Positions 26,984 through 36,040 of a stretch of DNA of 64,000 bases are shown here, one piece after another. The stretch is from NCBI GenBank assembly GCA_029202525.1, contig CP119325.1:447001-511000 (forward strand), written 5' to 3'. The translations under genes were made by a program, and so were the position numbers. Source of the DNA: Candidatus Pseudomonas phytovorans. Lineage in GTDB: Bacteria; Pseudomonadota; Gammaproteobacteria; Pseudomonadales; Pseudomonadaceae. Position 1 is the first letter of the stretch. Every line of letters begins with the position of its first letter. A model generated the notes under the pieces. The model made no database searches. It was not told where the DNA came from and saw only the letters and a program-made list of their open reading frames with translations.

Positions 26984-27541
26984 TCAACCCGGCCGAACGA
27001 CTTCGCCGGTCGCCAGGTTACGAATCACACTCGGATTCCTCCGCCCGCCCAGCGCCCCGCCAAGCACCAAATCCAGCTGCCCATGGAAGTACTGCTCCAC
27101 CCGCAACCGGGTCTTCGCCGCCGGGCGCCCGCCGGGGTTGCACGAGGTGGAAATCAACGGCCCAACCAGCGCACACAGCTCACGCACTACCGGGTGATCA
27201 CTGACCCGCAGCGCCACGGTGTCATGCTGCCCGGTCACCCACTCGGGCAACAGGTTCTGGTGCGGCACCAGCCAGGTATTCGGCCCCGGCCAGGTACTGC
27301 CCATCCGATCGATCCAGTCTTCGGGAAAATCTTCGAACAAAAAATCGAACTGGCGAATGTTGTCGGCGATCAGAATCAGCCCTTTATCCACAGGCCGCGA
27401 TTTCAGCGCCAGCAGGCGGTACACCGCGTCCTCGTTCCATGGGTCGCAGCCCAGGCCCCAGACCGCTTCCGTCGGGTAGGCGATCACTGCGCCCGCCCGG
27501 ATCTCACGTGCGGCTTGTTGCACACGAAAACTGCTCACCAT
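26984..27541 (-). CDS. tsaC: Threonylcarbamoyl-AMP synthase
   Basis: Makes threonylcarbamoyl-AMP for the t6A modification of tRNAs that read ANN codons. The 185-residue YrdC/Sua5-fold protein has the nucleotide-binding blocks AYPTEAVWGLGCDPW, KSRPVDKGLILI and STSCNPGGRPA. It follows dprA on the same strand, the standard Pseudomonas order. Confidence 0.93.
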   Translation of the reverse strand: MVSSFRVQQAAREIRAGAVIAYPTEAVWGLGCDPWNEDAVYRLLALKSRPVDKGLILIADNIRQFDFLFEDFPEDWIDRMGSTWPGPNTWLVPHQNLLPEWVTGQHDTVALRVSDHPVVRELCALVGPLISTSCNPGGRPAAKTRLRVEQYFHGQLDLVLGGALGGRRNPSVIRNLATGEVVRPG

Positions 27542-27583
27542 TGCTGTTTCTCCGCCTAGATACCTTGCATGTGCGCAGTGTAC

Positions 27584-28681
27584 TTAGCCCACGCGGGCAA
27601 ACCAACGCCCGGCTTCATTGCTGACCCGGCCTTCCAGCTCCAGCTCGGTAAGCTGTGCCAGCACCGTGGCAAGTGGTAGCTCACTGCAGTGGGCCAGGCT
27701 TTCTGTCGTCTGTGGCGCAGCATGCAGCAAGGCGAGCAGGGGATGGTCGAATTTGTCCACCGCCGCGGGCGGCAAATTCTGCCAGCCCTGCAGGCTTTCC
27801 ATTATCTGCTCCACGGTTTCCACCAGCAGTGCGCCGTCACGGATCAACTGGTGGCAACCCTTGGCACCTGGATGATGGATGGAACCCGGTATGGCATACA
27901 CCTCGCGACCTTGCTCGGCCGCTAACCGTGCCGTGATCAGCGAGCCGCTGGCCAGGCTGGCCTCGACCACCAGCACACCCAACGACAAGCCACTGATGAT
28001 GCGATTGCGCCGGGGGAAATTGCCGGGCAGTGGCCCGGCATCCAGCGGGTACTCCGAAACCAGCGCGCTGCCGCTGTCGATCATCGCCTGAGCCAGCTCC
28101 CGATGGCGCTGTGGATAAAGTTTTTGCAACCCCGTGCCCAGCACAGCAATTGTGCCCCCTCCTGCCTTCAATGCGGCCCGATGAGCGGCACCGTCGATGC
28201 CCACGGCCAGCCCACTGGTGATGACGAAGCCGGCCTGCGCAAGGTAGCGGGAAAATGCGCCAGCCGTATCCAGCGCTGGCGGTGTGGCACGCCTGCTACC
28301 CACAATTGCCAGCTGGGGACGGTTTAGCAACGCCAGTTCTCCGGCGATAAAAAGCAGCGGCGGGGCATCATCGATTTCCGCTAACAGTGCAGGGTAGTCC
28401 GGGTCGTCCCACATCAGTAAATGCTGGCCGGCGCCCTCTAACCAGGCCATTGTGGCCAGCGCGCCATCTCGTACCTCGGCACTGCGCCGGGCATCGATGG
28501 TGGTTTGGGGGATGCCCAGCGCTCGCCAGGCAGAACCGGGAGCACTCAGGGCAGAAGAGGCATTGCCGAAGGCATCGAACAAGGTGCGAAAACGCCGCAG
28601 GCCCATCCCGGTAAGGCGATGCAAACGTAATCGCGCTTCCAGTTCGGCAGGCGGGCATGGCGACGAATGGTAACTGGGCAT
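27584..28681 (-). CDS. dprA: DNA-processing protein DprA
   Basis: Binds single-stranded DNA and loads RecA during transformation. The 365-residue protein has the Rossmann-like DprA core (AIVGSRRATPPALDTA, SGLAVGIDGAAHRAAL, GTGLQKLYPQRHREL) with an N-terminal SAM-like region and a C-terminal winged-helix domain (LAQLTELELEGRVSNEAGRWF). It is upstream of tsaC and divergent from def. Confidence 0.93.
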   Translation of the reverse strand: MPSYHSSPCPPAELEARLRLHRLTGMGLRRFRTLFDAFGNASSALSAPGSAWRALGIPQTTIDARRSAEVRDGALATMAWLEGAGQHLLMWDDPDYPALLAEIDDAPPLLFIAGELALLNRPQLAIVGSRRATPPALDTAGAFSRYLAQAGFVITSGLAVGIDGAAHRAALKAGGGTIAVLGTGLQKLYPQRHRELAQAMIDSGSALVSEYPLDAGPLPGNFPRRNRIISGLSLGVLVVEASLASGSLITARLAAEQGREVYAIPGSIHHPGAKGCHQLIRDGALLVETVEQIMESLQGWQNLPPAAVDKFDHPLLALLHAAPQTTESLAHCSELPLATVLAQLTELELEGRVSNEAGRWFARVG

Positions 28682-28887
28682 GGGGATCGTCCTTGATCAA
28701 AACAGGGCCATTTACGTGGCACAACCTGTGGATAACTCTGTGAGTAACACTTTGAAAAGCTGTCCATTGCTTGGGGGCTATCAAGCCCATAGACACCCTA
28801 GACGAGCTTGCCAGGTGCCGAAATCCCCGTTTCCCTTTATTATGTGTGCTCAGTTTTCAACCGAACGCACAGTGACTGCCTGACCTT

Positions 28888-29394
28888 ATGGCCATCTTGA
28901 ACATTCTCGAATTCCCGGACCCGCGCCTGCGCACCATTGCCAAACCGGTGACGGAGTTCGACGACGCCCTGCGTCAGCTGATCGACGACATGTTTGAAAC
29001 CATGTACGAAGCCCCTGGCATCGGCCTGGCCGCGACCCAGGTCAACGTGCACCTGCAGGTCGTGGTCATGGACCTCAGCGAAGACCGCAGCGAACCGCGC
29101 GTCTTCATCAACCCCACGGTCGAAGAGCTGACCCACGACATGGGCCAGTACCAGGAAGGTTGCCTGTCGGTACCGGGCTTCTACGAGAACGTCGACCGCC
29201 CGCTGCGGGTACGGGTGAAGGCCCAGGACCGCGACGGCAAGCCGTACGAGCTGGAATGCGAAGGCCTGCTGGCGGTATGCGTGCAGCACGAATTCGACCA
29301 CCTCAACGGCAAGCTGTTCGTTGACTACCTGTCGCAGCTCAAGCGCGACCGGATCAAGAAGAAGCTGGAAAAGCAGCACCGCCAGCAAGCCTGA
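28888..29394 (+). CDS. def: Peptide deformylase
   Basis: Removes the formyl group from new proteins. All three motifs are present: GIGLAATQ (residues 44-51), EGCLSVP (C92 binds the metal) and QHEFDH (H134 and H138, catalytic E135). Length 168 is standard. It starts the def-fmt-rsmB-trkA group. Confidence 0.96.
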   Translation: MAILNILEFPDPRLRTIAKPVTEFDDALRQLIDDMFETMYEAPGIGLAATQVNVHLQVVVMDLSEDRSEPRVFINPTVEELTHDMGQYQEGCLSVPGFYENVDRPLRVRVKAQDRDGKPYELECEGLLAVCVQHEFDHLNGKLFVDYLSQLKRDRIKKKLEKQHRQQA

Positions 29395-29408
29395 TCCCCA
29401 CCTCCCTG

Positions 29409-29440
29409 AAGGCTTGCTCCGGCAAGCCTTTTTCTTTTTT
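29409..29440 (+). terminator. Hairpin terminator between def and fmt
   Basis: AAGGCTTGC-TCCG-GCAAGCCTT is followed by TTTCTTTTTT. It sits inside the def-fmt operon, so it probably attenuates rather than stops transcription; fmt would also need some promoter or readthrough. Confidence 0.75.
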
Positions 29441-29454
29441 GAAGCGAGAACGCC

Positions 29455-30387
29455 ATGCGCATCGTCTTTGCAGGCACACCAGAGTTTGCTGCCGAACACC
29501 TCAAGGCCCTGCTCGACAGCCCGTACGAGATCGTGGCCGTCTACACCCAGCCAGACCGCCCTGCCGGCCGTGGCCAAAAGCTCATGCCGAGTGCGGTCAA
29601 GGCACTGGCCGTGGCCCATGACATCCCGGTGCTCCAGCCGCCAACCCTGCGCAACGCCGAGGCGCAAGCCGAACTCGCCGCACTGAAGCCGGACCTGATG
29701 GTGGTGGTCGCCTATGGCCTGATCCTGCCGCAGGCAGTGCTGGATATCCCGCGCCTGGGCTGCATCAACAGTCACGCCTCCCTGCTGCCACGCTGGCGCG
29801 GTGCGGCGCCGATCCAGCGCGCCGTGGAAGCCGGCGACGCCGAGAGCGGCGTCACCGTGATGCGCATGGAAGCAGGCCTGGACACCGGCCCGATGCTGCT
29901 CAAGGTGGTCACCCCGATCAGCGCCGACGATACCGGCGGCACCTTGCATGATCGCCTGGCCGAAATGGGCCCGCCCGCAGTCATTCAGGCCATCGCTGGC
30001 CTGGCCGACGGTTCGCTGCAAGGTGAAGTGCAGGACGATGCCCTGGCCACCTACGCACACAAGCTGAACAAGGACGAGGCGCGCATTGACTGGGCCCGTC
30101 CGGCCGTCGAGCTGGAGCGCCTGATCCGCGCCTTCAACCCGTGGCCGGTGTGCCACAGCACCCTCGATGGCGAAACCGTGAAGGTGCTGGGTGCCAACCT
30201 GTCCACAGCCAAGGGCGCCCCCGGCGAAATCCTGTCGGCGAGCAAGGACGGGCTGGTCGTCGCCTGCGGTGACCAGGCCCTGAGCCTGACCCGCCTGCAA
30301 CTGCCCGGTGGCAAGGCGCTGAACTTCAGCGACCTGTTCAACAGCCGCCGCGAGAAATTCGCTGCCGGCAAGGTACTGGGCCAATGA
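29455..30387 (+). CDS. fmt: Methionyl-tRNA formyltransferase
   Basis: Formylates initiator Met-tRNA using 10-formyltetrahydrofolate. The folate-binding loop is SLLPRWRGAAPIQRA with the catalytic N and H in INSHAS, and the C-terminal tRNA-binding domain is present. Length 310 is normal. The stop overlaps the rsmB start by ATGA. Confidence 0.95.
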   Translation: MRIVFAGTPEFAAEHLKALLDSPYEIVAVYTQPDRPAGRGQKLMPSAVKALAVAHDIPVLQPPTLRNAEAQAELAALKPDLMVVVAYGLILPQAVLDIPRLGCINSHASLLPRWRGAAPIQRAVEAGDAESGVTVMRMEAGLDTGPMLLKVVTPISADDTGGTLHDRLAEMGPPAVIQAIAGLADGSLQGEVQDDALATYAHKLNKDEARIDWARPAVELERLIRAFNPWPVCHSTLDGETVKVLGANLSTAKGAPGEILSASKDGLVVACGDQALSLTRLQLPGGKALNFSDLFNSRREKFAAGKVLGQ

Positions 30388-31694
30388 ACCCACGTCTCGC
30401 CGCCGCCCGTGCCCTTGCCGCTGTACTCAGTGGCAAGGCCTCGCTGAACAGCTCGCTGCCGGCACAACTGGACAAGGTCGATGAACGCGACCGTGGCCTG
30501 ACCCAGGATCTGGCGTTCGGCACCGCACGCTGGCAGCCACGCCTCGACCTGCTGGCCGCGCAACTGCTGCAGAAGCCGTTCAAGGCCGCCGACGCCGATG
30601 TGCAGGCGCTGCTGCTGGTCGGCCTGTACCAGTTGTTCTACACCCGCATTCCGGCCCACGCCGCCATCGGCGAAACCGTGGGTTGCGCCGACAAGCTGAA
30701 GAAACCGTGGGCCAAGGGCCTGCTCAATGCCGTGTTGCGCCGCGCCCAGCGTGAGGGCGAAGAACTGCTAGCCAGCATGGAGCGCGACCCGGTGGTGCGC
30801 ACTGCCCATCCACGCTGGCTGCAAAAATCGCTGAAGGCCTTCTGGCCGGAGCAGTGGGAAGCCATCTGCGCCGCCAACAACGCCCACCCGCCGATGATTC
30901 TGCGGGTCAATCGCCGCCACCACAGCCGCGATGCCTACCTGACGCTGCTGACCGAGGCGGGCATTGGCGCCAGCGCCTGCCAGTACAGCCGTGACGGCAT
31001 CGTGCTGGCCGAAGCCTGCGACGTGCGCGGCCTGCCGGGCTTCGCCGAAGGCTGGGTGAGCGTACAGGACGAAGCCGCGCAGCTGTCTGCCGACCTGCTC
31101 GAACTGGCCCCCGGCCAACGCGTGCTGGACGCCTGCTGCGCCCCGGGTGGCAAAACCTGCCACTTGCTGGAGGCCGAAGCCGGCCTGGCGCAGATGGTGG
31201 CCATCGACCTCGAAGCCAAGCGCCTGACCCGCGTGCGCGAAAACCTCGACCGCCTCAAACTCGACGCCGAGCTGATCGCCTGCGATGCCCGTGACACCGC
31301 CAGCTGGTGGGACGGCAAGCCGTTCCAGCGCATCCTGCTAGACGCGCCGTGTTCGGCCACCGGCGTGATTCGCCGTCACCCGGACATCAAGCTGACCCGA
31401 CAGGCCGACGACATCCCGGCCCTGGCAACGCTGCAAGGCGAACTGCTCGACGCCCTGTGGCCCACCCTGGAAGTTGGCGGCATGCTGCTATACGCCACCT
31501 GCTCCAGCCTGCCGACCGAGAACACCGAAGTGATCGGCGCCTTCCTTGCCCGCACCCCGGGCGCCCGTGAGCTGGACCTGGCCACCGAGGCCGGCCTGCG
31601 CCAGCCCCACGGCCGCCAGTTGCTGGCCCAGGAAGGCGGCCACGACGGCTTCTACTATGCCAAGCTGATCAAGATCGCCGCCTCACGCGGATAA
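30384..31694 (+). CDS. rsmB: 16S rRNA m5C967 methyltransferase
   Basis: Methylates C967 of 16S rRNA. The 436-residue protein has an N-terminal NusB-like RNA-binding domain and a C-terminal methyltransferase domain with the SAM loop DACCAPGGKTCHLLE and the two cysteines of the m5C mechanism in DAPCSATG and YATCSSLPTEN. It overlaps fmt and precedes trkA. Confidence 0.95.
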   Translation: MNPRLAAARALAAVLSGKASLNSSLPAQLDKVDERDRGLTQDLAFGTARWQPRLDLLAAQLLQKPFKAADADVQALLLVGLYQLFYTRIPAHAAIGETVGCADKLKKPWAKGLLNAVLRRAQREGEELLASMERDPVVRTAHPRWLQKSLKAFWPEQWEAICAANNAHPPMILRVNRRHHSRDAYLTLLTEAGIGASACQYSRDGIVLAEACDVRGLPGFAEGWVSVQDEAAQLSADLLELAPGQRVLDACCAPGGKTCHLLEAEAGLAQMVAIDLEAKRLTRVRENLDRLKLDAELIACDARDTASWWDGKPFQRILLDAPCSATGVIRRHPDIKLTRQADDIPALATLQGELLDALWPTLEVGGMLLYATCSSLPTENTEVIGAFLARTPGARELDLATEAGLRQPHGRQLLAQEGGHDGFYYAKLIKIAASRG

Positions 31695-31717
31695 GCACAA
31701 AGGGTAGGGAGTAGCGG

Positions 31718-33091
31718 ATGAAAATCATCATCCTCGGTGCAGGGCAGGTAGGCGGTACGCTGGCAGAGCACCTGGCCAGCGAAGCGAACGACATCACCGT
31801 GGTCGACACCGATGGCGAGCGTTTGCGCGACCTCGGTGACCGCCTCGACATCCGCACCGTGCAGGGCCGCGGCTCGCTGCCGACGGTGCTGCGCCAGGCC
31901 GGTGCCGATGACGCCGACATGCTGGTGGCGGTGACCAACAGCGACGAGACCAACATGGTCGCCTGCCAGGTGGCCTATTCGCTGTTCCACACCCCGACCA
32001 AGATCGCCCGGGTGCGCGAATCGTCGTATCTGACGCGTGAAGAACTGTTCGACAACGACCATATCCCGGTCGATGTACTGATCAGCCCCGAGCAGGTGGT
32101 GACCAACTACATCAAGCGCCTGATCGAACACCCAGGCTCGCTGCAGGTGATCGACTTCGCCGAAGGCAAGGCCCAGCTGGTAGCGGTGAAGGCCTACTAC
32201 GGGGGCCCGCTGGTCGGCCAGCAGCTGCGCCAGATCCGTGCGCACATGCCCAACGTCGACACCCGCGTGGCCGCCATCTTCCGCCGCGACCGGCCGATCA
32301 CCCCACGCGGCGACACGGTAATCGAGGCTGACGACGAAGTATTCTTCATCGCCGCCAAGAAGGACATCCGCGCCGTGATGGGTGAGTTGCGCCGCATCGA
32401 CGAGACCAACAAGCGCATCGTCATTGCCGGCGGCGGGCAGATCGGCGAACGCCTGGCCGAAGCCATCGAGAGCCGCTACCAGGTGAAGATCATCGAGATG
32501 AACCCGGCCCGTTGCCGGCACCTCTCCGATACCCTGGAAAGCACTGTAGTGCTGCAAGGCAGCGCATCGGACAAAGACTTGATGCTCGAAGAGAACATCG
32601 CCGATGCCGATATTTTCCTGGCGCTGACCAACGATGACGAAGCCAACATCATGTCGTCGTTGCTGGCCAAGCGCCTGGGTGCGGGCAAGGTGATGACCAT
32701 CATCAACAACCCGGCCTATGTCGACCTGGTGCAGGGCGGTGATATCGACATCGCCATCAGCCCGCAGCTGGCCACCATCGGCACCCTGCTGGCGCACGTG
32801 CGCCGGGGCGATATTGTCAGCGTGCACTCGCTGCGCCGCGGCGCGGCCGAGGCCATCGAGGCCGTGGCGCACGGGGATTCGAAGTCGAGCAAGGTGGTCG
32901 GCAAGGCCATCGAGGACATCGCCCTGCCACCGGGCACCACCATCGGCGCGATCATCCGCGACGAAGAGGTCATGATTGCCCATGACGACACCCTGATCGA
33001 GTCGGGTGACCATGTGATCCTGTTCGTTGTGGATAAAAAACACATTCGGGATGTGGAGAAGCTGTTCCACGTCGGCTTGAGTTTCTTCTAG
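31718..33091 (+). CDS. trkA: Trk potassium uptake regulator TrkA
   Basis: Cytoplasmic gating subunit of the Trk K+ uptake system. The 457-residue protein has two RCK/KTN units, each with a dinucleotide loop (IILGAGQVGGTLAEHL at the N-terminus and IVIAGGGQIGERLAEAI near residue 235), and two TrkA_C domains. Preceded by AGGGAGTAGCGG. The channel subunit TrkH is not in the window. Confidence 0.95.
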   Translation: MKIIILGAGQVGGTLAEHLASEANDITVVDTDGERLRDLGDRLDIRTVQGRGSLPTVLRQAGADDADMLVAVTNSDETNMVACQVAYSLFHTPTKIARVRESSYLTREELFDNDHIPVDVLISPEQVVTNYIKRLIEHPGSLQVIDFAEGKAQLVAVKAYYGGPLVGQQLRQIRAHMPNVDTRVAAIFRRDRPITPRGDTVIEADDEVFFIAAKKDIRAVMGELRRIDETNKRIVIAGGGQIGERLAEAIESRYQVKIIEMNPARCRHLSDTLESTVVLQGSASDKDLMLEENIADADIFLALTNDDEANIMSSLLAKRLGAGKVMTIINNPAYVDLVQGGDIDIAISPQLATIGTLLAHVRRGDIVSVHSLRRGAAEAIEAVAHGDSKSSKVVGKAIEDIALPPGTTIGAIIRDEEVMIAHDDTLIESGDHVILFVVDKKHIRDVEKLFHVGLSFF

Positions 33092-33102
33092 GAGAAGAGG
33101 GC

Positions 33103-33417
33103 ATGCGCGAGTCGTTGGAAAAGATGCTGGCCAAGGGTGTGGATAACCCGCTGCTGCGGTTCGGGCTGGGCAAGGCCTGGCTGGATGAAGGTAACGGGGC
33201 AGAGGCTGCGGTGCATCTGGCGCGCTGTGTGGAGCAGGACCCTAAGTATTCGGCGGCGTGGAAGCTGCTGGGCAAGGCTTATCAACTGGTCGGTGATCTG
33301 GCGGCGGCGCGCAAGGCCTGGGAGGATGGGATCGTGGCGGCACAGGCCCATGGGGACAAGCAGGCCGAGAAAGAGATGACTGTGTTCCTCAAGAAACTCA
33401 ATAAAACGTCAGGTTAA
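33103..33417 (+). CDS. Small TPR-like protein
   Basis: A 104-residue helical protein with about two tetratricopeptide units (GKAWLDEGNGAEAAVHLARCVEQDPKYSAAW and GKAYQLVGDLAAARKAWEDGI). TPR proteins bind partners; the partner is unknown. It is 11 bases after trkA and probably the end of that operon. Confidence 0.82.
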   Translation: MRESLEKMLAKGVDNPLLRFGLGKAWLDEGNGAEAAVHLARCVEQDPKYSAAWKLLGKAYQLVGDLAAARKAWEDGIVAAQAHGDKQAEKEMTVFLKKLNKTSG

Positions 33418-33425
33418 CGCGGCCC

Positions 33426-33514
33426 CCTGTGGGAGCGGGCATGCCCGCGAATCAGGCGACGCGGTGTATGGCACCGGCTGCGCCGGTGTTCGCGGGCGCG
33501 CCCGCTCCCACAGG
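33426..33514. repeat. REP inverted pair
   Basis: Facing REP cores with an internal CACCGGCTGCGCCGGTG hairpin, between convergent genes. Confidence 0.9.
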
Positions 33515-33528
33515 ATAGGGTGAAAGGC

Positions 33529-34416
33529 TTAGTACCAGCGCGGCTCGCCAGCCGGGCGCTTCTTGAAGCGCTTCATGCTCCACATGTACTGGCTCGGGTA
33601 CTCGCGCACATAGCGCTCCACCACTTTGCTCATCGCAGCCGCCGATTCAGTCACATCGGTGCTGTACATCGCTTCTGGCGCCGCCTCCAGAATCACCCTG
33701 AAGCCCGAGCCATCCGGCAGCCTTAGGGCATGCAGGAACACCCCCACCGCCTTGCCTCCCGCCAGCATGTTCGGCACGAACTTGCTGGTCAGCGCCTGGG
33801 TGCCGAGAAATGGCACAAACACGCCAGCCGATTCTGCCGGCTCCGGGTCGGCAGGAATGCCCACCTGGCCACCCCGGCGTACTTCCTTGATCACGCTGAG
33901 GATGCCTTCCTTGGTCGATGGCGCCACGCGGTTGCCCATCTGCACGCGCTGCTCGCGCAGCAGGTCATCTACCGCCTTCAGCTTTGGCGGGCGGTAGAAG
34001 ATGATCGGTTTGCACTGGTTGCAGTAGAAGTGGTTCAGCACTTCCCAGTTGCCCAGGTGGCTAGTGATACCGACCACGCCTTTACCCGAGGCCAGGGCCT
34101 GCTCCAGCACGTCCAGGCCGTGCACTTCCTTCACCAGCTCCAGCGAACGCTGCGGCGGCCAGATCCAGGCACAGGCACTTTCGACAAAGGATTTGCCGAT
34201 ATCCCGCAGCGCCTGGCCAACCAGTTGCTCACGGGCAACCGGGTCCATCTCGGGGAAACACTTGGCCAGGTTGATCCGCACCACGTTGCGCGAACCGTTG
34301 GGAATTTTCCACATCAGCCAGCCGATACCGGCGCCGACACGCTGCACAGCGCCCCAGGGCAGCTTGGCAAACAGTCGCAGCACCCCGACCATCAGGGCGC
34401 CCTTGAACTTTTCCAC
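33529..34416 (-). CDS. Lipid A lauroyl/myristoyl acyltransferase (LpxL/HtrB family)
   Basis: A 295-residue inner-membrane enzyme that adds a secondary acyl chain to lipid A. The catalytic HX4E motif is HLGNWE in GITSHLGNWEVLN, and ADPEPAESAGVFVPFLG contains the second conserved block. An N-terminal hydrophobic segment anchors it. It follows tag on the same strand. P. putida encodes more than one late acyltransferase, so I leave the symbol open. Confidence 0.9.
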   Translation of the reverse strand: MEKFKGALMVGVLRLFAKLPWGAVQRVGAGIGWLMWKIPNGSRNVVRINLAKCFPEMDPVAREQLVGQALRDIGKSFVESACAWIWPPQRSLELVKEVHGLDVLEQALASGKGVVGITSHLGNWEVLNHFYCNQCKPIIFYRPPKLKAVDDLLREQRVQMGNRVAPSTKEGILSVIKEVRRGGQVGIPADPEPAESAGVFVPFLGTQALTSKFVPNMLAGGKAVGVFLHALRLPDGSGFRVILEAAPEAMYSTDVTESAAAMSKVVERYVREYPSQYMWSMKRFKKRPAGEPRWY

Positions 34417-34457
34417 AGGCGAATTCCTTATTTCAGCAAGGCGCGCATTGTAACCCC

Positions 34458-35009
34458 TCAGCGCAACAAGGCGGCGTAGCGATCACAATCGGTGGTGTGG
34501 TCCATGACCATACCGGTGGCCTGCATGAAGGCGTAGCAGATGGTCGGGCCGACAAAGGTGAAGCCGGCTTTCTGCAGAGCCTTGCTCATGGCCTTGGCCT
34601 CGTCGGTGACAGCCGGCACCTCGCCACGCCCTTTGAAGTGGTTGATCCTAGGCTCGCCACCGACGAACGACCACAACCATTCGCCTGGGTTATCCACAGC
34701 AAGCCAGGCTTGGGCATTGCGCCGCGAAGCCTTGAGCTTGAGGCGATTGCGAATGATGCCGGCATCCTGCATCAGTTCTTCGATACGTTCGTCGCTCATG
34801 GCGGCCAGCTTTTCCGGGTCAAAGCCGTACATCACCTCGCGATAACGCTCGCGTTTGCGCAAAACGGTTATCCACGAAAGCCCGGCCTGGAACCCTTCGA
34901 GCAAAAGCATCTCGAAGAGCAACGCCGGGTCACGCTGTGGCGTTCCCCATTCCTGGTCGTGGTAGGCCTGGTACAACGGATCGTCGGTACACCAAAAGCA
35001 GCGTGGCAT
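34458..35009 (-). CDS. tag: DNA-3-methyladenine glycosylase I
   Basis: Removes 3-methyladenine from DNA. The 183-residue protein shows the zinc-site residues C4 and H17 (CFWCTDDPLYQAYHDQEWG) and a C-terminal H and C (MDHTTDCDRY), and the blocks FEMLLLEGFQAGLSW and RLKLKASRRNAQAW. It is divergent from glyQ. Confidence 0.93.
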   Translation of the reverse strand: MPRCFWCTDDPLYQAYHDQEWGTPQRDPALLFEMLLLEGFQAGLSWITVLRKRERYREVMYGFDPEKLAAMSDERIEELMQDAGIIRNRLKLKASRRNAQAWLAVDNPGEWLWSFVGGEPRINHFKGRGEVPAVTDEAKAMSKALQKAGFTFVGPTICYAFMQATGMVMDHTTDCDRYAALLR

Positions 35010-35092
35010 AAGGCTCCAATGAGTAGAGGGCGAGGCGAATCAGGTTATACTCCCGCTCTTTACATCCGCATCCCCAGATACAGGTGAATTTC

Positions 35093-36040
35093 GTGAGCCA
35101 GCCTACGCCAGCCGTGCGTACCTTCCAAGACCTGATCCTCGCCCTGCAGAACTACTGGGCAGCTCAAGGTTGTGTGGTGCTTCAGCCCTACGATATGGAA
35201 GTAGGCGCCGGCACTTTCCATACCGCCACGTTCCTGCGCGCCGTCGGCCCAGAAACCTGGAACGCCGCCTACGTGCAGCCTAGCCGTCGCCCTGCCGACG
35301 GGCGGTATGGCGAAAACCCCAACCGCCTGCAGCACTACTACCAGTTCCAGGTAGTGCTCAAGCCGAACCCGGCCAACTTCCAGGAGCTGTACCTCGGCTC
35401 GCTGAAAGCCATCGGCCTGGACCCGCTGGTACACGACATCCGCTTCGTCGAAGACAACTGGGAATCGCCGACCCTTGGCGCCTGGGGTCTGGGCTGGGAA
35501 ATCTGGCTCAACGGCATGGAAGTCACCCAGTTCACCTACTTCCAGCAGGTAGGCGGTATCGAATGCTACCCGGTCACCGGTGAAATCACCTACGGCCTGG
35601 AGCGCCTGGCCATGTACATCCAGGGCGTCGACTCGGTGTACGACCTGGTATGGGCCGACGGCCCGTTCGGCAAGGTCACCTACGGCGACGTGTTCCACCA
35701 GAACGAAGTGGAGCAGTCGACCTACAACTTCGAACACGCCAACGTCGAGAAGCTGTTCGAGCTGTTCGACTTCTACGAAAGCGAAGCCAACCGCCTGATC
35801 AAGCTGGACCTGCCGCTGCCGACCTACGAAATGGTCCTGAAGGCTTCGCACACCTTCAACCTGCTGGACGCCCGCCGCGCCATCTCGGTAACCGAGCGCC
35901 AGCGTTACATCCTGCGCGTACGTACCCTGGCCCGGGACGTGGCGCAAAGCTATCTGCAAGCCCGTGCACGCATGGGCTTCCCGATGGCCACCCCTGAACT
36001 GCGTGACGAAGTGTTGGCTAAGCTGGAGGCTGCACAATGA
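35093..36040 (+). CDS. glyQ: Glycyl-tRNA synthetase alpha subunit
   Basis: Catalytic subunit of the bacterial tetrameric glycyl-tRNA synthetase. The class II motifs are in VGAGTFHTATFLRAVGPETW and PSRRPADGRYGENPNR. I chose the GTG that opens SQPTPAVRTF because AGGTGA lies five bases before it and relatives begin there; a GTG three codons earlier overlaps that site. The stop overlaps the glyS start. Confidence 0.95.
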   Translation: MSQPTPAVRTFQDLILALQNYWAAQGCVVLQPYDMEVGAGTFHTATFLRAVGPETWNAAYVQPSRRPADGRYGENPNRLQHYYQFQVVLKPNPANFQELYLGSLKAIGLDPLVHDIRFVEDNWESPTLGAWGLGWEIWLNGMEVTQFTYFQQVGGIECYPVTGEITYGLERLAMYIQGVDSVYDLVWADGPFGKVTYGDVFHQNEVEQSTYNFEHANVEKLFELFDFYESEANRLIKLDLPLPTYEMVLKASHTFNLLDARRAISVTERQRYILRVRTLARDVAQSYLQARARMGFPMATPELRDEVLAKLEAAQ

